Below are positions 15,290 to 23,433 of a DNA stretch of 35,050 bases, piece by piece. The position numbers and the translations under genes are program-made. The notes under the pieces are model-generated. The model saw only the letters and a program-made list of their open reading frames with translations. It was not told the origin of the DNA and ran no database searches. The stretch comes from JABMRP01 sp964444795 (lineage in GTDB: Bacteria > Planctomycetota > Planctomycetia > Pirellulales > Thermoguttaceae): the NCBI GenBank assembly GCA_964444795.1, contig CAYUIQ010000074.1, positions 1-35,050 of the forward strand, given 5' to 3'. Each line of letters begins with the position of its first letter. The stretch's first letter is position 1.

Positions 15290-16423
15290 ATGAGTGTCAT
15301 GGAAACAATCGGTGTCCTCCGATCACTCTCTCCCGAAGCGTTTCGCGCACCGGCATCCCAAACTACCCTCGAAGCCTTGGGAACATCCTTGGAGTGCAGG
15401 CTCCCACCCGATATTCTTGCTCTGTATCGCGATCACGACGGCAACACCGATCGCTTCATTACCGATGGCCGGTTGATGTCGATCGAAGAGGTGGAGGCCT
15501 TCCACGAAACGATTGCCCCGCATGATTTCGGTGATGGAGAGGATTCGGACCTGTGGAAGGTTGCGCTTTTCGGACGCGGGCTTCGAGCTTTCTGGACGGA
15601 CGACAACAGCAACTACGGGGCGGTGTACGTCGAAGGGCCGTTGGAAGGCATGGTACGATGGCTCTATCACGACTCGGACGAAGATGTTCTCTACCGTTCC
15701 GTCGAATCTTACTACGAGCTACTGGCCAAGGCGGCGAAAGAGGAGTGCTGTGTCCTGGACCTGCCGCGAGAGATTTCGGAAGAGGAGGCGGCGCGGTTAT
15801 TGCCAGAGGCGGAGGGCCGACCGGTTGACTTGCCGGATTCGACGGGATGGACTGCCATCGGGTCGATGCTACGGACGCCGCCGGAGGACGTCCCTTGGCA
15901 AGAACTGACTGCAAGCCTGGAACCTTCGACTGTCGAATTGGTTCGGCGACTACGAAGTGCGGACTGGTTCTCGTCGGTTGGCCAACCTCTCGACGATGCA
16001 ACCGTGGAGACGGTCTCGACATGGGAGGAAGCGGTCGCCTCATGCACCTCGCGGAACTGGAACGAACATGTTCACAGCGAATCCGTCGAGTTATTTCGCA
16101 AGCGCGTCCGCAGGCAGATCCAGAAGATCAAGAAGACGAATATAACCGCCGACGACTGGGTCAAGTTGCGAGAGCAGTTGAAACCCATTACGGAACACCT
16201 GTTGACTCTGAAAGCGCGTGGTGTGGTTGAAGAACACAACCTCCCGCGGGATTTCGTTCGCGATGTGTACTGGATGATTTCACAGAGCCTTGAGGAGCAG
16301 GAGTTTGCAGATGTGGTGTCAGCGGACTTCTATCAGCGCTGTGCCGAGTGGTATCTCATGGGCCGCTACCCTTGCGGCTGGAAGGGACGATTCCCGAAGA
16401 GTGGTAAGCTGATTGTCTTTTGA
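15290..16423 (+). CDS. SMI1/KNR4 (SUKH) domain protein with a C-terminal extension
   Basis: A 377-residue protein. Residues about 10-150 form an SMI1/KNR4 (SUKH) domain: LECRLPPDILALYRDHDGNT is the diagnostic segment, then GRLMSIEEVEAFHE, FWTDDNSNYGAVYVEG and YESYYELL-type endings. SUKH proteins are common immunity proteins against nuclease and deaminase toxins. The C-terminal half (from about 230) is a helical region containing VELFRKRVRRQIQKIKKTN and an aromatic end; I do not recognise it. There is no adjacent toxin. The start at 15290 is preferred; ATG 15299 is an alternative. An attC-like palindrome begins 44 nt after the stop. Confidence 0.7.
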   Translation: MSVMETIGVLRSLSPEAFRAPASQTTLEALGTSLECRLPPDILALYRDHDGNTDRFITDGRLMSIEEVEAFHETIAPHDFGDGEDSDLWKVALFGRGLRAFWTDDNSNYGAVYVEGPLEGMVRWLYHDSDEDVLYRSVESYYELLAKAAKEECCVLDLPREISEEEAARLLPEAEGRPVDLPDSTGWTAIGSMLRTPPEDVPWQELTASLEPSTVELVRRLRSADWFSSVGQPLDDATVETVSTWEEAVASCTSRNWNEHVHSESVELFRKRVRRQIQKIKKTNITADDWVKLREQLKPITEHLLTLKARGVVEEHNLPRDFVRDVYWMISQSLEEQEFADVVSADFYQRCAEWYLMGRYPCGWKGRFPKSGKLIVF

Positions 16424-16466
16424 AAACCAGCCGTTTGTATTGATTTCCATGGACGATAACTAGGAT

Positions 16467-16534
16467 AAGGGCGAACCAAGGGCTGGACGCGGACGGCTAC
16501 GCCGCCGATCAGCCAGTTCGTTACACTCGCCCTT
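16467..16534 (+). other. attC-like/cruciform palindrome after the SMI1 gene
   Basis: Outer arms AAGGGCGA (16467-16474) and TCGCCCTT (16527-16534) are perfect. Inner GGCTG (16481-16485) pairs with CAGCC (16510-16514), and an inner hairpin CGGC-TAC-GCCG sits at 16494-16504. The internal loops are unequal. It could be an integron recombination site or a transcription terminator without a T-tract. Confidence 0.4.
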
Positions 16535-16669
16535 GTGCCATCCGGTCATACGTTTTCTCGGATGCCTCGGGAAAGGACCGTAATTCTCGGAATCGAGCCT
16601 CCACCTCCAACGTCGCATGCCTGCCTTGCGTGCGGGGAGGGAGACAAAGGTTCCTGGTACGTTTTCGTA

Positions 16670-16792
16670 CGCGATGGTTTGTTCTTTCTCGCCTCAACAC
16701 TGCTTGCAAGCAAGCGGTGGCACGCCATAATGGACAGCTTCGGCCGAGGAGGGCTGCCCGCCCGAGTAACTCCCACGGGGGGATTTCATGAC
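16670..16792 (+). promoter_or_regulatory. Epimerase promoter-leader (duplicate copy B)
   Basis: -35 TTGCAA (16704-16709), 16-nt spacer, -10 CATAAT (16726-16731), then a 56-nt stretch ending in CGGGGGGA before ATG 16788. It is the functional-looking copy of the element at 13049-13173. It heads the catabolic cluster. Confidence 0.75.
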
Positions 16793-17837
16793 GACCGCGG
16801 ACCATCGATTGCCGGAAACCATCGCCGACGAAGAGGAACTCGATGACTTGCTCAGCCAGCCTACCGAAGCAGCCATCCGGGCGATGGCCAAAGTTGAAGG
16901 CGACCTGATCCTGCTCGGCGTGGCCGGTAAGATGGGGCCCACCATGGCCCGGATGGCACGCCGAGCCTGCGAAGCGGCCGGAACGCCGCGGCGGATCTTC
17001 GGCGCCAGTCGCTTCTCTGATCCAAGCGTCCGGGAGAAGCTCCAAAGCTGGAGGATCGAGACGATCCAAGCCGATCTGCTGGACGAGGCGATGGTCGACT
17101 CGCTGCCCGAAGTGCCCAACGTAATCTACATGACGGGCATGAAATTCGGCACGTCGGACCAGGCCGCCACGACCTGGGCGATGAATACCCTGCTGCCGGC
17201 CAGCGTCTGCCGAAAATACCGCGATGCCCGGATTGTTGCCTTTTCCACCGGCAACGTATACCCTTTGGTGGACACCCGAAGTGGCGGGTCGGGGGAAGAC
17301 GACGGGGCGGATCCTGTCGGTGAATATGGCATGAGTTGCCTGGGGCGCGAGCGGATTTTCGAGTACTTCAGCCGCACCCAAGGCACGCCCACGGCCATCC
17401 TCCGCCTCAATTACGCTCACGAGTTACGCTACGGCGTGTTGGTCGACGTGGCCAAGCGGGTTTTCGACGAGCAACCGATCGACGTGTCAATGGGCCATGT
17501 CAACGTGATCTGGCAAGGCGATGCCAACGCGGTCACCTTGGCCGCGCTGGGCGAGACGGCCAGTCCTCCGTTGGTTCTCAACGTGGCCGGGCCGGAGATC
17601 TTGAGCATACGCCGGGCGGCCGAGCAGTTTGGCCGGTTGATGGACCGGACGCCCCGGCTGACCGGCAGCGAATCGCCCGATGCTCTGCTCAACAACGGCA
17701 GTCGGGCCCATCGGCAGTTCGGTCGGCCGCGCGTCGATGCCGAGACGCTCATCCGCTGGATCGCCGATTGGATCAGCCGCGGCAAAGCGACACTCGGCAA
17801 ACCCACGCACTACGAAGTTCGCAACGGGAAGTTTTAG
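16788..17837 (+). CDS. NAD(P)-dependent epimerase/dehydratase (extended SDR)
   Basis: A 349-residue extended short-chain dehydrogenase that probably acts on a nucleotide-free sugar or sugar acid. The Rossmann site is LLGVAGKMGPTMARMA (GxxGxxG at 44-50). The Ser region is AFSTGNVYP (151-159). Tyr180 in VGEYGMSCLGRER is in the active-site place, but the usual Lys four residues on (YxxxK) is Cys184 here. That suggests an altered mechanism or a mainly binding role. The C-terminal part has NVIWQGDANAVTLAALG and ends FEVRNGKF-like (YEVRNGKF). The strong GGGGGGA ribosome site and promoter upstream define the start. DHDPS-family gene follows after 12 nt, so they are probably one operon. Confidence 0.8.
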   Translation: MTTADHRLPETIADEEELDDLLSQPTEAAIRAMAKVEGDLILLGVAGKMGPTMARMARRACEAAGTPRRIFGASRFSDPSVREKLQSWRIETIQADLLDEAMVDSLPEVPNVIYMTGMKFGTSDQAATTWAMNTLLPASVCRKYRDARIVAFSTGNVYPLVDTRSGGSGEDDGADPVGEYGMSCLGRERIFEYFSRTQGTPTAILRLNYAHELRYGVLVDVAKRVFDEQPIDVSMGHVNVIWQGDANAVTLAALGETASPPLVLNVAGPEILSIRRAAEQFGRLMDRTPRLTGSESPDALLNNGSRAHRQFGRPRVDAETLIRWIADWISRGKATLGKPTHYEVRNGKF

Positions 17838-17849
17838 CATTAGGAACCG

Positions 17850-18899
17850 ATGGAAGACATTCGTAAGATACTCAACCGGGGAATCGTCATTCCGGCCCAC
17901 CCGCTGGCCCTGAATGCCCAGCGGAAGCTCGACGAGCGCCGCCAACGGGCCTTGAGCCGGTACTACCTGGCGGCCGGTGCGGGCGGGTTGGCCGTGGGCG
18001 TCCACACCACGCAATTTGCCATCCGCGATCCCAAGGTCGGGCTGTTGGATCCCGTGCTGCAATTGGCCCGCGAGGAAATGGACCGGGCCCCTTCTCGTCC
18101 CGTAGTTCGCATTGCCGGAATCTGCGGAAAAACGGCCCAGGCGGTTGGCGAGGCCGAGTTGGCTCGGGGGCTCGACTATCAGGCCGGTCTGCTCAACGTG
18201 GCGGCCATGCACCAGGCCGATGAAGACGGGCTGATCGCCCATTGCCGTGCCGTGGCTGAGGTGATCCCGGTGTTCGGCTTCTATCTGCAAGCGGGGATCG
18301 GCGGCCGGGAACTGCCCTATTCGTTTTGGCGGCGGATGGTCGAGATCGACAACGTCGTGGCGATCAAGATTGCCGCATTTGATCGCTATCGGACCATCGA
18401 CGTCGTTCGGGCGGTGGCCGAGTCGGGACGCGACGACATCGCCCTGTATACGGGCAACGACGATACGATCGTCGCCGATCTGATCACTCCGTACCGTTTC
18501 GCCACCGAAACAGGCCCGACGGCCGAGCGGAGATTCGCCGGCGGACTGCTAGGACATTGGGCTGTCTGGACGCGCAAGGCGGTCGAACTACTGACCGACT
18601 GCCACCGGGCGGCGCGCGCCGGGGGAGACGTTCCCGCGGAGCTACTGCGGCGGTCCGTCGAGGTAACCGATTGCAACGCCGCGTTTTTCGACGCCGCCAA
18701 CCATTTCGCCGGCTGCGTGCCCGGCTTGCTCGAAGTGCTGCGCCGGCAAGGGCTGCTCGAGGGAATCTGGTGCTTGAATCCCGACGAAACACTCAGTCCC
18801 GGACAGCGAGAGGAGATCGATCGGGTCTGCCGGATGTATCCGCATCTGGCCGACGACGAGTTCGTCGCCGAACATCGCGATCAATGGCTTGAAGGGTAG
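17850..18899 (+). CDS. Dihydrodipicolinate synthase-family aldolase/lyase
   Basis: A 349-residue class I aldolase-type TIM barrel. Lys173 in VVAIKIAAFDRY is in the position of the Schiff-base lysine, and Tyr145 in VFGFYLQAGIGG replaces the YxxP tyrosine region. The N-terminus (RGIVIPAHPLALN) has the family's opening strand but with HPLALN instead of the usual T-P-F. Family members cleave or form bonds with pyruvate (dihydrodipicolinate, N-acetylneuraminate, keto-deoxy sugar acids). The substrate here is not evident; the neighbours point to catabolism rather than lysine synthesis. It is longer than typical DapA (about 290). Confidence 0.8.
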   Translation: MEDIRKILNRGIVIPAHPLALNAQRKLDERRQRALSRYYLAAGAGGLAVGVHTTQFAIRDPKVGLLDPVLQLAREEMDRAPSRPVVRIAGICGKTAQAVGEAELARGLDYQAGLLNVAAMHQADEDGLIAHCRAVAEVIPVFGFYLQAGIGGRELPYSFWRRMVEIDNVVAIKIAAFDRYRTIDVVRAVAESGRDDIALYTGNDDTIVADLITPYRFATETGPTAERRFAGGLLGHWAVWTRKAVELLTDCHRAARAGGDVPAELLRRSVEVTDCNAAFFDAANHFAGCVPGLLEVLRRQGLLEGIWCLNPDETLSPGQREEIDRVCRMYPHLADDEFVAEHRDQWLEG

Positions 18900-18909
18900 G
18901 TAAATGCTT

Positions 18910-18981
18910 GTACGATGGCCCTCCGAGGCCGTCGAAAGGAAGCGGGGTAGACGCAACGACGGCCTCGGAGGGCCATCGTAC
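18910..18981. repeat. Perfect 25-bp-arm palindrome in the operon gap
   Basis: GTACGATGGCCCTCCGAGG plus CCGTCG (18910-18934) and its exact reverse complement (18957-18981), with a 22-nt loop. It starts 11 nt after the aldolase stop and ends about 50 nt before the next start. There is no T-tract. A stem of this size could stabilise or attenuate the operon mRNA, or be a dispersed element. Confidence 0.9.
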
Positions 18982-19032
18982 GGGGGCTTGAGGCAAAGCC
19001 AGACAGGACTCGGGAACGGGGGGAATGAAACC

Positions 19033-20235
19033 ATGGAAAACGAAGATGCGTTGCTGGACGATTTGATTGCCGCCGAGTTGGCGGCGCTGGTCGAGTTGCG
19101 GCACGACCTGCACGCCCATCCGCAAGTGGCATTTCGGGAAACGTACGCCGCCGAGTTGATCCAATCGGAGTTGCGGCAACTGGGGATTCCGTTGGTGGCG
19201 GAAGTCGCCCAGACGGGTGTCGTCGGATGGATCACGCCCGAGCAGCCGCAAGCCGCCACGCGCGACGCGGTGGCGCTGCGCTGCGACATGGACGCCCTGG
19301 CGATTCGCGAAGAGACGGGACTTCCCCATGCTTCGGCCAGCGAGGGCGTAATGCATGCCTGCGGGCACGATGGGCACATGGCGATTCTACTGGGTGCCGC
19401 GCGGGTGTTGGCCAAGATGCGGTCGCAGTTGCCTTGCCCGGTCAAACTGATCTTTCAACCCGCCGAGGAACTGCTCGGCGGCGGACGCGAGATGGTCGAG
19501 GCGGGGGTGCTGGAGGCGGGCGTCGGCGAACATCGGGTCGGTCGCATCTTCGGACTGCACGGATGGCCCTCGCTTGAGTTGGGCCAAATGGCCACTCGGC
19601 GCGGTCCCCTGTTTGGCTCGATGGACGTCTTTCGCATTAAGGTCGTTGGTAGCGGAGGCCACGGAGCGGCACCGCACCGTTGCGTCGACCCGATTGTGGC
19701 CGCGGCCACAATCGTCACGGCGCTGCAAACGATCGTCGCCCGCAACACCGATCCCACGTCGGCTGCCGTGGTCAGCGTCAGCCAGATGCACGCCGGTTCG
19801 GCCGACAACGTGATCCCCCGATCGGCTACTCTGAGCGGTACGATCCGCGCCATCGACGAATCGACCCGGCTGAAGATTCATCGCCGGATCGACGAATTGG
19901 CGGTGCTGGTCGCCCAGGGATTGCAGTGCCGGGCGGACGTGCAGATTGAGATCGGCTATCCCGTCACGGTCAACAACGCGGACGCCACGCGGCGAGTCGT
20001 GGAGATCGGCCGTGACGTGTTGGGCCAGCGGAGCGTGACGCTTCTGGAGGACCCGGCCCTGGTCTCCGAAGATTTCGCCTTCTACGGTCAGCGGGTCCCG
20101 GCCTGCTTCTTCTTGCTGGGCGTTCGTCCGCCGGGCGCGACCGACTACCCGGCTTTGCACACGCGGCGTTTCGATTTCAACGACGATGCAATCGCCATCG
20201 GCGTGCGGTTGATGTGCCGGCTGGCGATGCAGTGA
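19033..20235 (+). CDS. M20-family amidohydrolase/peptidase
   Basis: A 400-residue binuclear-metal amidohydrolase of the M20 (carboxypeptidase/aminoacylase/IAA-amino acid hydrolase) family. It removes acyl or amino-acid groups from an amide substrate. Visible motifs are LRHDLHAHPQ (22-31), MHACGHDGHMA (107-117, with the metal-binding Cys/His), FQPAEE (about 142-147), FGLHGWP and the C-terminal ALHTRRFDFND with a metal His. The dimerisation domain includes VVGSGGHGAAPH. GGGGGA before ATG 19033 supports the start; an upstream frame from 18904 runs through the palindrome. Amide hydrolysis would suit the release of a carboxylic acid for the neighbouring aldolase. Confidence 0.9.
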   Translation: MENEDALLDDLIAAELAALVELRHDLHAHPQVAFRETYAAELIQSELRQLGIPLVAEVAQTGVVGWITPEQPQAATRDAVALRCDMDALAIREETGLPHASASEGVMHACGHDGHMAILLGAARVLAKMRSQLPCPVKLIFQPAEELLGGGREMVEAGVLEAGVGEHRVGRIFGLHGWPSLELGQMATRRGPLFGSMDVFRIKVVGSGGHGAAPHRCVDPIVAAATIVTALQTIVARNTDPTSAAVVSVSQMHAGSADNVIPRSATLSGTIRAIDESTRLKIHRRIDELAVLVAQGLQCRADVQIEIGYPVTVNNADATRRVVEIGRDVLGQRSVTLLEDPALVSEDFAFYGQRVPACFFLLGVRPPGATDYPALHTRRFDFNDDAIAIGVRLMCRLAMQ

Positions 20236-20305
20236 GGGAGATTCTCGCGGACCGACTTGCACCGCGGGGCGAATTGGGTCATCCTGGTAGTCGGGGCCAA
20301 ATCAA

Positions 20306-20360
20306 AACCCGAAGCGTAAGCGAGGAAGCTCGTTGGTGTCCCTCGCTTACGCTTCGGGTT
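20306..20360. repeat. Perfect 20-bp-arm palindrome in the operon gap
   Basis: AACCCGAAGCGTAAGCGAGG (20306-20325) and its exact reverse complement (20341-20360), with a 15-nt loop. It lies between the M20 and UroD-family genes. The sequence is unrelated to the palindromes at 924 and 18910, though the layout is the same. Confidence 0.9.
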
Positions 20361-20386
20361 ACTATGTCGATATCAGAAGATCCGAC

Positions 20387-21445
20387 ATGATGGAAATGAC
20401 TCCGCGCCAACGTTGGCTTGCCTTGCTCCAGGGCCGAGCGGCCGACCGCGTCGTGACCGACTATCAGGCGACCGGCGAGGTGACCTCGCGGCTGCTTGCG
20501 GATCTCCATTGCGCCGACGAAGAGGCCCTCTGGGATCGCCTGCACGTCGACCGGCGGCGTTTTGTTGAGCCTCGCTGGCGACGGTCCCATCACCCGGAGG
20601 ATCCCGAGGCCGACCTCTGGGGCGTGCGTTTTCGCACCATTGCCCACGAGACGGGCGCGTACTTCGAACCGGTCGTTCATCCGCTGGGCCACGTCGATCG
20701 GGTCGATCAGGTCCACGACCACTGCTGGCCCGATCCCGACGACTTCGACTACAGCGTCATCGGCCGCGCTCTGCGAGACGACGACGGCCGACGGCCGATC
20801 CACGCCGGCTGTTACGAACCGTTTCTGCTGTACGGCTATCTCCGCGGGCTACAGCAGGCGTTGGAGGATTTGGCCCTGGTTCCGGAGATTGCCGACGCGA
20901 TCCTGGGGCATATCTTCGATTTCTACTGGGAATATCACCACCGCATCTTCGAGGCCGGCGGCGGGCGGATCGATCTGACCTGGGTGGCCGAAGATCTTGG
21001 CGCGCAGACCGGCCCGCTGATGAGCCTGGACATGTACCGGCGGTTTTTGTTGCCCAACCAGATCAAGATGGCCGAGTTGGCCCGCGCGCACGGCGTCCAC
21101 GTGATGTACCACACCGACGGGGCGGCACGCGTGTTTCTGCCCGACCTGATCGACCGCGTGGGTATCGAGATTCTTAATCCGATCCAATGGCGATGCCCGG
21201 GCATGGAACGCGAGCAGTTGGTGGCCGATTTCGGCGATCGCGTGATCTTCCACGGCTCGATCGACAATCAGCAGACGCTGGCCTTCGGCTCGGTCGACGA
21301 CGTGGTGGAGGAAGTGCGCCAGAGCGTCGAGATCTACCGCGACGCGCGATGGATCTGTGCCCCCTGCCACAATCTCCAACCGGTCAGCCCGACGGAGAAC
21401 ATCGTGGCCATGTACGAAACGATACACGAGTTAGGAGTGAAGTGA
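20387..21445 (+). CDS. Uroporphyrinogen decarboxylase-family protein (URO-D fold)
   Basis: A 352-residue TIM-barrel protein of the UroD-like superfamily, which in catabolic clusters usually means a corrinoid-dependent methyltransferase or decarboxylase relative rather than heme synthesis. Typical segments are TPRQRWLALLQGR at the start, WVAEDLGAQTGPLMS, YRRFLLPNQIKMAE, HVMYHTDGAARVFLPDLI, EILNPIQW and VIFHGSIDNQQTLAFG. The HTDG motif is common to the methyltransferase-like group. The N-terminal Arg motif of true HemE is not evident, so I do not call it hemE. Start ATG 20387; ATG 20396 is possible. The symporter follows after 4 nt. Confidence 0.8.
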   Translation: MMEMTPRQRWLALLQGRAADRVVTDYQATGEVTSRLLADLHCADEEALWDRLHVDRRRFVEPRWRRSHHPEDPEADLWGVRFRTIAHETGAYFEPVVHPLGHVDRVDQVHDHCWPDPDDFDYSVIGRALRDDDGRRPIHAGCYEPFLLYGYLRGLQQALEDLALVPEIADAILGHIFDFYWEYHHRIFEAGGGRIDLTWVAEDLGAQTGPLMSLDMYRRFLLPNQIKMAELARAHGVHVMYHTDGAARVFLPDLIDRVGIEILNPIQWRCPGMEREQLVADFGDRVIFHGSIDNQQTLAFGSVDDVVEEVRQSVEIYRDARWICAPCHNLQPVSPTENIVAMYETIHELGVK

Positions 21446-21449
21446 ACCG

Positions 21450-23246
21450 ATGGAAGAACTCAAGGTATTTTCAACCAACTTCACCTGGTTCGATTGGGTC
21501 ATCGTGGGCGTGTACCTTTCCGGTACGGTGGCCATCGGGCTGTACGTGAATCGGTATATTCGCAGCATGTCCGATTACGTCGTCGCCGGGCGGTCGCTGC
21601 GGTCGTTCCTTGCCATCGCCACGATGGTCGGCACGGAACTGGGGCTGGTGACGGTCATGTATGCCGCGCAGAAGGGATTCACCGGCGGGTTCGCCGCATT
21701 CCACATCGGTCTGGCGGCGGGGATCGTCGCGCTGATCGTCGGTCTCACCGGATTCATCGTCGTGCCGCTGCGCGAGATGGGGGTGATGACCATTCCCGAG
21801 TATTACGAGCGGCGTTTCGGCCGTGGCGTGCGGATTCTCGGCGGGCTGCTCCTGGCCGGCGGGGGTATTCTCAACATGGGTATGTTTCTCTTTGCCGGGG
21901 CGATCTTTCTCACCGGGCTGACCGGTATGTACGGCGACCCGCAAGCCGTTAAGATCGTCATGACCGTGCTGCTCTCGCTGGTGTTGATCTACACCATTCT
22001 CGGCGGGATGGTTTCGGTCGTGATTACCGACTACATCCAGTTTGTCGTTCTCTCGTTCGGCATGTTGCTGGCCTGTGCGCTGGCCGTTGCGAAACTCGGC
22101 TGGTCGAACATTGTCGGCACGGTGGCGCAGGTGCATCGCGAGGCGGGCTTCAACCCGTTGGACCCCGAGATTTTCGGGCCGTCTTATGTCATTTGGATGA
22201 TCTTCACCGCGGGGATCGTCTCCTGCGCCGTCTGGCAGACGGCCGTCATGCGGGCCTGCGCGGCCGAGAGCACCAAGGTGGTCAAGCGGCTCTACGTATG
22301 GTCGTCGATCGGTTTCATGATCCGCTTCATGATCCCGCAGTTTCTGGGGATCTGCGCGCTGGTCTATCTGGTGCAAGACGATGATGGGCGGCGGGCTTTC
22401 TTTCAGGAAAAGACGGTAGCCGAGAGCAACGTCGACGAAGGGGAAGAAGCAACCGCGGAAACTCCCGGCAAGGAAACGGAGAATTCGCCCGACGTCGACC
22501 TGAGAAAGTTCGAGCCCGTGGAAGACAAGGAACGCACGCTCTACGCCATGCCCGTCTTCCTGGGGCAACTTCTGCCCATCGGGCTCATCGGTCTGGTCGG
22601 GGCGGGGATGCTGGCGGCGTTTATGTCCACGCACGACAGCTACCTGCTCTGCTGGTCGTCGGTTCTGGTCGAGGACGTCGTTAACCCGCTGTGCGGGTAC
22701 GACCTTTCCGTGAAAACCCGCCTGTTGCTGGCCCGTGCGTCCATCTTCACCATTGGTCTGTTTCTGTTGATCTGGGGTCTCTGGTATCCGCTGAAAGAAG
22801 ACCTTTGGGATTACATGGCCGTTACCGGGGCCATCTACTTTACCGGAGCCTTCGCGCTGCTGCTGTGCGGTCTGTATTGGAAACGGGCCAGTCGCACCGG
22901 CGCCTATGCGGCCCTGTTGTGCGGTCTGCTGGCCGTCTTCGGGCTGGCGCCCGGCCAAGCGACACTCGCCCAGGTTGCCGTGCAGGTGGGGATCGCCGAA
23001 GAGCCGGTCATCGACGAAAATGAGGTGTTCGACACAGACGAGTTGGCCGAAATGTCCGAGTCGGAAAAAGCAAAAAAGCTGGAGGACGCGAAATGGCAGG
23101 AGGTCGCGAAGAAACTGTCCATCAACGGGGAGCGCGTCGGCCTGACGACCACCGCGATGGCGCTTCTGCTGATGGTCGCCGGTTCGCTGCTGTTTCCCGA
23201 CAAGAAAGAAACCGACGGGGAGAATCCACCGCCGGCCGAGTCATAA
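21450..23246 (+). CDS. Sodium:solute symporter (SSS family)
   Basis: A 598-residue transporter with the SSS fold and about 13 predicted helices. It begins with DWVIVGVYLSGTVAIGLYVN and the core SDYVVAGRSLRSFLAIATM, a segment lining the substrate and Na+ site. MTIPEYYERRFG is a family hallmark. A 50-residue hydrophilic Glu-rich insertion (ESNVDEGEEATAETPGKETE) sits between helices around residue 330, and the cytoplasmic tail is also acidic and ends near 598. The substrate is unknown, probably a small organic acid or sugar derivative metabolised by the upstream enzymes. It follows the UroD-family gene by 4 nt and precedes a one-helix mini-protein by 16 nt, so the three are likely one transcript. 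Confidence 0.85.
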   Translation: MEELKVFSTNFTWFDWVIVGVYLSGTVAIGLYVNRYIRSMSDYVVAGRSLRSFLAIATMVGTELGLVTVMYAAQKGFTGGFAAFHIGLAAGIVALIVGLTGFIVVPLREMGVMTIPEYYERRFGRGVRILGGLLLAGGGILNMGMFLFAGAIFLTGLTGMYGDPQAVKIVMTVLLSLVLIYTILGGMVSVVITDYIQFVVLSFGMLLACALAVAKLGWSNIVGTVAQVHREAGFNPLDPEIFGPSYVIWMIFTAGIVSCAVWQTAVMRACAAESTKVVKRLYVWSSIGFMIRFMIPQFLGICALVYLVQDDDGRRAFFQEKTVAESNVDEGEEATAETPGKETENSPDVDLRKFEPVEDKERTLYAMPVFLGQLLPIGLIGLVGAGMLAAFMSTHDSYLLCWSSVLVEDVVNPLCGYDLSVKTRLLLARASIFTIGLFLLIWGLWYPLKEDLWDYMAVTGAIYFTGAFALLLCGLYWKRASRTGAYAALLCGLLAVFGLAPGQATLAQVAVQVGIAEEPVIDENEVFDTDELAEMSESEKAKKLEDAKWQEVAKKLSINGERVGLTTTAMALLLMVAGSLLFPDKKETDGENPPPAES

Positions 23247-23262
23247 TCAAAGGAGCAAACCC

Positions 23263-23433
23263 ATGCAATTCTGGATCGACTTCTGGACCTGGCTGTTGAT
23301 CGTAGCGCTGGTCCTTTTCGCCGGGCTGGCCGTGGTGGTGAGCATCGGCGGGTTCTTCGACGTCAAGCGACTCTTCCGAAGTATCGACGCCAAACACGCC
23401 GCGGAACAAGAAGACGACGCGGCAGAAGTTTAG
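23263..23433 (+). CDS. One-helix mini-protein next to the symporter
   Basis: A 56-residue membrane protein, too short for most annotation cut-offs. AAAGGAG precedes ATG 23263 by 8 nt. It opens MQFWIDFWTWLLIVALVL, a single helix rich in Trp/Phe and continued by FAGLAVVVSIGGFFDV, then a cytoplasmic basic-acidic tail (KRLFRSIDAKHAAEQEDD). Small accessory proteins downstream of SSS transporters are known in bacteria; a role in assembly or regulation of the symporter is inference. Its TAG stop overlaps the first base of the heptad repeat block. Confidence 0.75.
   Translation: MQFWIDFWTWLLIVALVLFAGLAVVVSIGGFFDVKRLFRSIDAKHAAEQEDDAAEV

Noticed and set aside
16521..17420. Minus-strand 299-codon frame across the epimerase promoter
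   Set aside because: Antisense to the epimerase. Its resemblance to a frame at 13028-13255 comes from the duplicated promoter DNA, not from a protein.
20387..21445. True uroporphyrinogen decarboxylase (hemE)
   Set aside because: It lacks the N-terminal Arg signature and sits in a catabolic cluster rather than with heme genes.
21471..22958. Long minus-strand frame opposite the symporter
   Set aside because: His/Gln/Arg-rich shadow of the GC-rich SSS gene; the opposite strand has clear transporter motifs.
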